In this document: one piece after another, positions 57,095 to 64,000 of the stretch | Numbering within the stretch: position 1 is the stretch's first letter | Layout of the letters: each line of letters begins with the position of its first letter | From: Fomes fomentarius | Lineage: Eukaryota > Basidiomycota > Agaricomycetes > Polyporales > Polyporaceae | NCBI GenBank assembly: GCA_022606135.1 | Contig: JABYQN010000015.1 | Location: forward strand, 620,001 to 684,000 | Length of the DNA stretch: 64,000 nt | Reading direction: 5' to 3' | Translations under genes and position numbers: made by a program | Notes under the pieces: generated by a model | Told to the model about the DNA's origin: nothing | Database searches by the model: none | What the model saw: only the letters and a program-made list of their open reading frames with translations

Positions 57095-58459
57095 CAGGAA
57101 AAAGCATTTTCTATGTGGCTATGCCGGCGGCTACATAGGCAATGGAGCACTCCGCCAGCGCTCTGTAGGACTCCGTAGATCGCTGTAGACACTTTAGATA
57201 TATTGCATTGAATTGTGTGGTCAAAAGTTGCTGAATCACTAAGACTCCTATCACACATCCCCCTGCACTGTCCTCTATATGTACAACGGCATGCAGATGC
57301 AATTTAGATGCAATTGAGGACCAATAAGGCGTGAGAAATTTACTCGAGGAACTATCAAGTTGTGGCTGGCAGTAAGCGCCAGAGCGTGCGAGTGCCAGCG
57401 CACAAGTTGAAACGTCGAAGTCTTGGTGCTTGCCTGCTACATCTCTCATGTCTGTCCTCCGCATGAGAGCTTTTCACCCTGATCCATCCATTTGCTCTGC
57501 ACATGCTAGCATCTCCTCTGCTCTGTGATCTGTGTTCTTCTTGGCCTCTGCCTTGGTGGTCTCTACTGGAAGCATCGCCTGGGCCTTGTCTCCCCTCCTC
57601 TATGAGACCTGAGTAATCTCGTATATCACGCTCTACTCAAGGTATGGTCTTTGTATTCGTCCTTGCAGTGAGATCAAGCTAGTGGCCAGGTCTTCAGTCG
57701 TAATTGTTGTGGCATAATTGGGCGAGGGTTGGTATCTGTGTCTGCTCGAGAGCTTCGACCAGACATAGGGACCACTCCCCACCCAATGTTGTGCACGACA
57801 AATACTTCTGCAGTACTTGTAACTCAAGCATAGGTTCTGTAACAAAGATTCCTATGCCACACCGCTTCCTTGGTTTGTCAATGTAAGTTCACTGGTTCTC
57901 GTTTGTCATCTGTCGTCCTCATTGCTCTCGTTTGTCATCGTGTCGTCCTAGTTGTTGTACGTCTATGGTCTCATCCTCATTCATTCCTGTTGAGTGTTTA
58001 TCATCTTGTCTCATATCTGCTGTACATTGATCGTCCCATCCTGGTTCTCTGTCGTATGTCTGAGTCCACCTGTCTCATCCTTGTAGTATGTTGTATGTCA
58101 TCCTCGTCCCATACAGTGTGAGTGTGCCCTCTTTATCGTTGTCTTACTATTAGTATTGTAGCTCTTGTAACCTTGTATTCTGATACCATCGTCAATTCAT
58201 CACATTGCCAAACATCTATGTAGTGTTTGCAGCCGAGATTGAGAACCGAATGTGATTATTGTCTGCTATTCTGCACGACTATAACCTCTATGAGGTTCTA
58301 TAGGGGCTCTATGTCGCCCTACAGAGTGTTGCAGGGCGCTACATTTCACTATGGAGCATTGGAGGGCACTACACGCCACTACCGAGAAGGGACTTGTCTA
58401 CCGCCCTACCACTGCTACATAGACCATGTAGTCCTCTGTAGCCAAGTGGTTTTTTCCTG
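57095..58459. mobile_element. Non-autonomous DNA transposon, TIR CAGGAAAAA, rich in CTACA/TGTAG
   Basis: Starts CAGGAAAAAG (preceded by CAT) and ends TTTTTTCCTG (followed by ATG), giving a 12-bp inverted match CATCAGGAAAAA including flanks, and an AT on both sides. These ends match the element inside the BTB gene at 20880-21894, but length (1365 bp) and interior differ. Near both ends short CTACA/TGTAG words recur in both orientations (57125-57190 and 58270-58445), like the subterminal repeats where transposases bind. Around 57897-57955 a 28-bp unit beginning CTCGTTTGTCATC is present twice. No transposase is visible. Confidence 0.7.
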
Positions 58460-59246
58460 ATGTGATTATTCTCATACTTCGCATCACTTCATGATTATAT
58501 TCACATCGGGGCATTCCTGTCCCTGTACTTGCACCATGATATATCTCCACTGTATTCATGCATTGTCGATGTACATCGGCTCAAAGGAGTAGTACTACGA
58601 CCACCCAAGTGAATAGTGCCATATTCTCCACCCGCCGCTAGGCTCTCCCCAAACTTCAAGAAGCTTTCATCAGAGATCTTACATACAACTCGTCACCAGG
58701 TCTCTGATTCAGTTGACCACGACCACGGCAGACACTCACCCACGAGCCGTGTAGGTGAGGAGGTACGCGCACCAGTGCTCAAAGTGTTGAGTTTGTAGAC
58801 TTAAGTAATGCCTGTTTACTCGAAGCTGCGAGTCTGTGCACGTCGCGCTCAGCCCATCTCGATCTGGCAGGTGTTACCACATTCATCGTTCGCGAGATCA
58901 TCCCTGATGACAGAAAAGAATCGGTTATGCAAAGCAAAACTTAAGATGGATGCAGGGAATCATTTTGTTACAGCCACTGGCGGCTTGAAGGTGTCCTACC
59001 ATGACGTGAGTAGCGAATGCAGAGTTAATCTATATCCACGAGGCTTACTCCCTACTTTTAATGCGAGATCTTACCCATACAGATTAACGTGTTAACGAAA
59101 ATCTTCTGTTCTGTCTTTCGGAGGTTGGCGAAGTTAGATGTGACAAGCAATACGCCGTCCGAAAAAACGAGACATATCAGAACGCTATACAATACATGAC
59201 TGTATACAGACACAGAAACGTCATCCGCACAACCCGGAACTGAAGC
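58460..59246. other. Gap after the second transposon
   Basis: No gene or repeat recognised. A Pro/Ser-rich open stretch at 58616-58798 has no support. Confidence 0.3.
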
Positions 59247-59720
59247 CTATCCTTTGAAAGGTTGAGTTGCACCGAAGGCATACCACGTGCTGTCGTGCGA
59301 GCTGAGCCTCAAGGGTCCAGCATTTGCATTTGCTTGTTCTTGGGTAACTGTGGTGTCCTCCGCATCGTCGTTCCATCGCTTCATGCCAATGGATGTCAAT
59401 GAGGTCTGAGGCGCGAACGTCATTGCAAGGCCGGGAGCGCTGTGCACCACACGTGTGCCACCGTGCAGCCGAGCCGGAGACCGTTGCATGGACTCATAGA
59501 GGGAAGGGAGAGAGCGGCACTGCCACGAGGGGCGGGGAGGATGACTGCAGGAGAGACTGAGATTTGGGCTTGTCGAGCAAGGTACATCTGTCACCATCCT
59601 TCGGCCATCTCTCTAAGTCGTTCAGCGCTTCGTCGAATAGCGCGAGCGCGGAGTCGTGGTCTAGATCGTAGTCATCGTTCAGCGGTGCTCGCCGGTCTTA
59701 CCGAGTCAGAAGACATCCCA
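59247..59720 (-). pseudogene. 3' remnant of an unidentified gene
   Basis: On the minus strand 59700-59610 reads like an exon (DYDLDHDSALALFDEALNDL) and 59500-59247 like a C-terminal end (MTFAPQTSLTSIGMKRWNDD ... stop at 59247-59249). The two need a frame change, and upstream exons are missing because the sequence switches at about 59725 to the 3' flank of the F-box duplication. It is therefore probably a gene truncated by arrival of that segment. Family unknown. Confidence 0.35.
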
Positions 59721-59729
59721 CATGAGTAA

Positions 59730-60871
59730 TCTTGTGATGCCACCAGTGAATCTCCTGCATACGAGAACTAGAGGATGGACAACGTTGACGTGTCAGATTG
59801 TGACCAGATGGAGACTCGACTGCAATGTCTATGGTGATTAGTCTTACTCTACACCTATCATTTCCGCGCCGCGCCCGAGTAGATTGGGGGAGGATTCGCG
59901 GTGATGAGGCAACAAGACACTATCGTACACGAAACCTAGGTAGCATGCATCAGTGTCCTCATCTCAGAGCGAGCAATGTGAGTGACCGTACCAATCGATC
60001 AAGTATAGGTCACTCATTGCCATCGGTCTTCACGCAAACAGGACGGTGCATCTTGAAGTGAACAGTGCTCTTGCTTTGATGAAGGTAGATCGTTCCATCC
60101 TTGATGCAGTTGTCCGAGTACTCTATTTCGTGCCTGTTGTTCATGTGAGCGGGCCACACAGGACCAGTGTAGAGCTCACACAAGGAAAACCTACTTCTCC
60201 ATAAGATGTATCTTCATTCTATCGCCACGACCATCCCACCGCATGCATAAAGAACACGCCCACACAGTGCCTGGTGTCATCAACGACAACGCGCCTTCAG
60301 GTTCACCAGCAACAGAGGTGTGGCGAGCTCCCATAGGGGATAGCAGCGAGAGGACATCCACTCCGTAATATAGTGGTGATCAAAGGTATGATCCAGCTTC
60401 TCGTAGGAGAGAATATCAGTGACCATCAGCATTCAGCCATCGCGACATTGGTGCTTGTATACGTACCGCGGCCTCCGACGAATAGGTCTTGGAAAATGGT
60501 GGTACTTCGTTGCATTCAATTCTGGTCTTCTCGCAAGGTCTACACCCAAGACGTGCGGGGCATGTGTCTAGCTCCTCCTGCGTGGTCCGTAAAGGATCGA
60601 GTCCCATGGCATGCATGATCTCGGACAGGTACCGCAGGGTGGTGCCGAGGTAGCGCCCGGGGATACCACAATGTATAGCGCCCCTGCCCTGTTGGAGTCG
60701 TCGCAGCGAGTGTTGGATAAGCTTGCATGTCCTTGTTGTACCTTTTTTCGAAATTGCATTTGGGCTTTGTATGTGCGCAGGGATGGCCAAGTACTGCGGG
60801 ATAGCGATAGAATGCACGCGACCGTGAGGGTCAGCGAGTTCACAAAACCTGCATTCGAAAATCGCAATTCC
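59730..60871. repeat. Older part of the F/G duplication (partner 47550-48620)
   Basis: Homologous to 47550-48620 with many substitutions and indels: the F-box 3' flank, exons 10 and 9 and the 3' half of exon 8. The similarity is much lower than for the adjacent 60872-64000 part. Confidence 0.75.
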
Positions 60872-62556
60872 AAGGCCGAGGATATCCACATCATCGGGAG
60901 GCGGCTTTGGCAGACGCGCAATGACCGCTTCAGTCAGTTCTTTCTTGCGCTCCTGCTCCCAGCGGGCGGCGAGTTCGGGAACGACACGGGCAAAGTCCTC
61001 TTGGGTGACGGTCTGGTCTGCCGGCACGTCGGCGATAGCCCTACACTCGTCCATCAATGCAAGGTCAACGGAGTCAGGATGATAATCCATATGTGCCGTC
61101 CGAGGAAGCTGGACGTAATGGGCCAGTATCGCAGCCTGAAGCGCAGCGAAGCGTGGACAAAAGACTCCTGTGCATTCCTTCACGAGTCTCTTATGCCGGT
61201 ATAGCTGCAACATAGGATAGATGGCCTTGAACACCTTCTCCCAGGCTAGAAGAACGAGCGTTGAGTAATGGCGGGAAGAATCACAACATATGTACGAGAT
61301 GACTTGCATTTTGGTGTCAACCTGGACGGTTGTCGTACGACTTGCAATGCTTCCATTTTCACGATATCAATACCATGATATTGAATTAGCTCAACTTCTT
61401 GATCCCATCCCCGTTCATTGAGACGCGTCACGATCCTGTACGATAGAGTAAGTGAGGGACCTTCGCAATGTGTAGCTGCTCACTCTGTGAAGTGTTCGCA
61501 ACGCTTGGCTTCGAGACGGTCAGCCCATTCTGTCCGCCGTTTATCGTGCCAGTCTTTGCAGGCTTTTATATACTAGTACTAAAATTAGCTTCAGGGAGGG
61601 GCTCGCAGCTGCGGATATCATGCTCACTGGTAGCTTAGGTGCTATATAGCCTTCTGCCTCCCAATGACCTGTGACCTAGCCTCGTCTGTGATTGGCTTCG
61701 CCAGTTGGTCGAGTGCTTGTATGAAGGAGTCGACATGGGTTTTGCGGAGTCGAAACACTATACCGGTGTTGTGATGGTAGTAGCGTCTACCCCACGTGTT
61801 ATTATGTAGGATGATACGGAGGGGGAAGTATGACTCACTCCGCCTGGCCCTCAATCGCTCCAAACAGATTCAAGAGCGCGCTAGGAGTGGTGAGTGCCTT
61901 ATGTTGAATTTGTCGATCAACATTCCGCATCTTGTCTCGGGCTTCGTTGTATGTGTACGACCTCCATGTGGCATGCGATTAGCTGAGATTGACGAGTAAA
62001 CATAACAACAACAACTCACAGCGCGATGACACACTTTGGACAATACCGTGCGAACCAAGCCCACATCACCTTCCACACACCGGGCCTTCCACAGTTCTGC
62101 ACACACGAATCATGAATCACGATGATGGGTATCTGTGACACGGATGGTATGTACCTGACAATAAGTGCTGAACAAGAGGTTTAAGAATGCAGATTCGCTC
62201 ATGAATGGTGGACACGGCGGGAGGTTCCCCGCATTCTCACCTGCGGCACGCCAGAGTGGCTCGTTGGAACGGTGGAGGAAGAAAGCGCGGAATTGTCTGC
62301 ATGTACGCGCGAGAACGAGTAGATCTCGGGGATCAAGGTAAGAGTACACCTGGTATGTATCAATTGGCATTCAATTGAGCGCATAACTAGGGAGACTTCG
62401 GGGATGTACTTTGAGCTGAATCTCAACCGCCAAATGCGGGAGTTCTTGTAGGCTGCCTCTCCACCTCCATGACCTCAGCGCTCCGAGTCGCTGTGCACTA
62501 TTCATAGTTGAGTAATCAATGCTCATGGGGTCTGGCGGTGCGCTGCGAGACGACAT
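60010..62556 (-). pseudogene. F-box gene copy G, probably broken
   Basis: Upstream of 60872 it is almost identical to copy F: start 62556, the same exons 1-7 and the same GC-AG intron after exon 7. Relative to F it has lost one C in exon 5 (CAGAAGGC-TATATAG, near 61649), shifting the frame before the end of exon 5. Exon 8 (61245-60467) has a total length that fits the family frame, but an internal part of roughly 50 codons after CRFCELADP is read in another frame between two compensating indels. It retains CPARLGCRPC and TYSSEAA at the end, which F lacks. TGA at 60012-60010. The single-base loss could also be a sequencing error, in which case G would be nearly full length. Confidence 0.7.
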
Positions 62557-63177
62557 CACCGTCGGCAACGCGTTAAACTTGAAAGGAACAACTTGAACAA
62601 GTTAGGGGCTCGTACTCAGGAGTCTGGTTGACTCCAGTGATAGAGTCACACTTGTGATCCAGCGTGTCTCGACGCACCAGTCAACTGTCATGGTGATATT
62701 AATCACGCGTCCAAGGCGCCAGACTAGTGCCCTCCGAGAAAGACATCGACGCATTCTTCCGGATCACATACATCTCCGACATTCAACCTCTCCCTGCAAG
62801 CCCTCAAGTTCATCCTACATACATCCACTGTTCCCTCTCGCCGAACCCCGCTGTCTCTGCTTCTTCGTCGAAGGCAATCACGTCTGCTCCGAGGCAGCGT
62901 CCGAGTCCGCACGCTTAATGCTTCACTTACACTTACCTGGCACAGCAACGAAATATCTATCTCGCTACCTCCTTGAACATCTAGGTGTCTTCCTGGAATG
63001 ACATTGATGGCTATCATGCAACACGGCTCGCTCACAATAGAATATCACACTGATCGAGTCATGAGTCGAATAGACGACTCGGACTTCGGATTGACATTCA
63101 TATGTTTATGACTGCTATGTTGTCCAGACGCCAGGTCTAGACTACCGGCGTACGTGTACATGCACATATGGATGTCG

Positions 63178-64000
63178 TCAAACGACAGGGAGGAAGGATT
63201 GCCCAGCAACCATCAGGCCGAGGCCGATCCTCGCGGCATGACCAGTCTCGCCAGACTGAGTGAACGCTTTCCGTCCCTGCGGCGCTCCAGGCGTGCGGCG
63301 GAACGAGGAGGACTCGACGTTCAGCTCCAGATGCCATGGGCTCACGATCGCGTCTTCCTCGAGCGCGAAGAGTCTGGCGATACCCTGCTCGGACGCTTTG
63401 CGGGCGGCCGAGGTCCGCGAGCGGCGGTGCGGGAAGCAGGGGCGGTCGAAGTCCGGAGGAGTGGGGAGCATGCTCGGTGAAGGCGCTTCCGACACCATCT
63501 TCCTCGGACTCTGACTGTGGTGGGGGTGACCGAAGTCGGGAGTAGGGAGCATGCTCGGTGATGGCGCCTCGAAGATCTTCACCCGTGAACTGTGGTCGGG
63601 GAAGTAGGGGCGGCCGAAGTAAGGAGTGGGGAGCATGCTCGGCGATGGTGCTTCGACGATCTTCCTCCAGGGTTGATCGTTGGCGGAGGCAGCCAGTGGC
63701 TCCGGTATCGTAGCCAAGGTATGGGTGGTAGAAGGAATGATAGAGTGATCTTCGATGCACGGTGTCAGCACATGCAATTTTGCATACACACAAGATATGA
63801 ACTTACTGGGAGAGTGAACGCGAACCTCGAGAGGAACCAACGTCGCCGCCGGGGCGCGTAGCTTCCGTTGCGTCACGGTGGAAGGGAGCCCGTGTCCAAG
63901 CGACTCACGGAGTCTGCACTGCAGCTGGAGCTTGTTCGGACAGTGATTGGGCGGGAAGGCACCCTTGGTGCTCGACGTCGACGAACCGGTCGTCGTGAAG
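63178..64000 (-). CDS. Hypothetical protein with three 28-residue repeats, copy 3 (5' end outside window)
   Basis: Almost identical to 50928-51809; one visible protein change is Ser to Leu (TCG to TTG) near 63716. The frame is open to the window edge; by comparison about 60 bp of coding sequence lie beyond 64000. It is part of the very recent duplication, paired with F-box copy G as copy 2 is paired with F. Confidence 0.6.
   Translation of the reverse strand, partial: FTTTGSSTSSTKGAFPPNHCPNKLQLQCRLRESLGHGLPSTVTQRKLRAPAATLVPLEVRVHSPSKFISCVYAKLHVLTPCIEDHSIIPSTTHTLATIPEPLAASANDQPWRKIVEAPSPSMLPTPYFGRPYFPDHSSRVKIFEAPSPSMLPTPDFGHPHHSQSPRKMVSEAPSPSMLPTPPDFDRPCFPHRRSRTSAARKASEQGIARLFALEEDAIVSPWHLELNVESSSFRRTPGAPQGRKAFTQSGETGHAARIGLGLMVAGQSFLPVV

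Noticed and set aside
57480..58180. LTR retrotransposon remnant suggested by repetitive pyrimidine-rich sequence
   Set aside because: No long terminal direct repeats, primer-binding site or gag/pol coding; the region is better explained as the interior of the TIR element 57095-58459.
1..64000. CRISPR array, operon or bacterial ribosome-binding sites
   Set aside because: The sequence is eukaryotic with spliceosomal introns; no regularly spaced repeats were seen.

Overview
The window looks like a gene-duplicated accessory region of a filamentous basidiomycete, most likely an Agaricomycete close to the Polyporales. Genes are split by many introns of roughly 50-60 bp with GT-AG ends. The protein families (HET domain, fungal-type FunK1 kinase, DUF6533-like membrane protein, expanded F-box and F-box/LRR proteins, BTB protein) are typical of mushroom-forming fungi. 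No species name can be fixed from sequence alone.

Layout. 1-864: end of a coiled-coil protein gene. 1.5-11.2 kb: three copies of a ten-exon F-box gene (A fragment, B intact, C broken), separated by two copies of an unidentified gene relic. 11.4-16.8 kb: an inverted fragment of OXR1, an F-box/LRR gene and a broken flavohemoglobin. 17.0-19.6 kb: broken F-box copy D. 20.4-22.5 kb: a BTB gene split by a 1-kb transposon. 23.1-29.7 kb: HET-domain gene, membrane-anchored methyltransferase, intact OXR1. 30.5-33.1 kb: F-box copy E. 34.5-41.1 kb: a third F-box/LRR gene, intact flavohemoglobin, and the second copy of the first F-box/LRR gene. 42.3-44.0 kb: DUF6533-like gene. 44.2-64 kb: three copies of a gene encoding a tandem-repeat peptide, F-box copies F and G, a FunK1 kinase, a second transposon with the same ends, and a very recent duplication of more than 3 kb.

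The dominant theme is segmental duplication and rearrangement. The F-box gene occurs seven times and, by my hand splicing, only copy B (3887-6483, 680 aa) keeps one frame through all ten exons. OXR1, flavohemoglobin, the F-box/LRR gene and the repeat-peptide gene are also duplicated, with one copy of OXR1 and one of flavohemoglobin decayed. Rearrangements include a 3.4-kb inverted repeat and two microinversions flanked by 4-6 bp inverted repeats. Two DNA transposons share terminal inverted repeats (CAGGAAAAA...) and an AT target duplication.

Functionally the intact genes fall into protein turnover or recognition (F-box, F-box/LRR), nitrosative/oxidative stress defence (flavohemoglobin, OXR1), self/non-self recognition (HET) and signalling (FunK1). 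They do not form one pathway visible in the sequence. All exon boundaries were assigned by hand from splice consensus and paralogue comparison.
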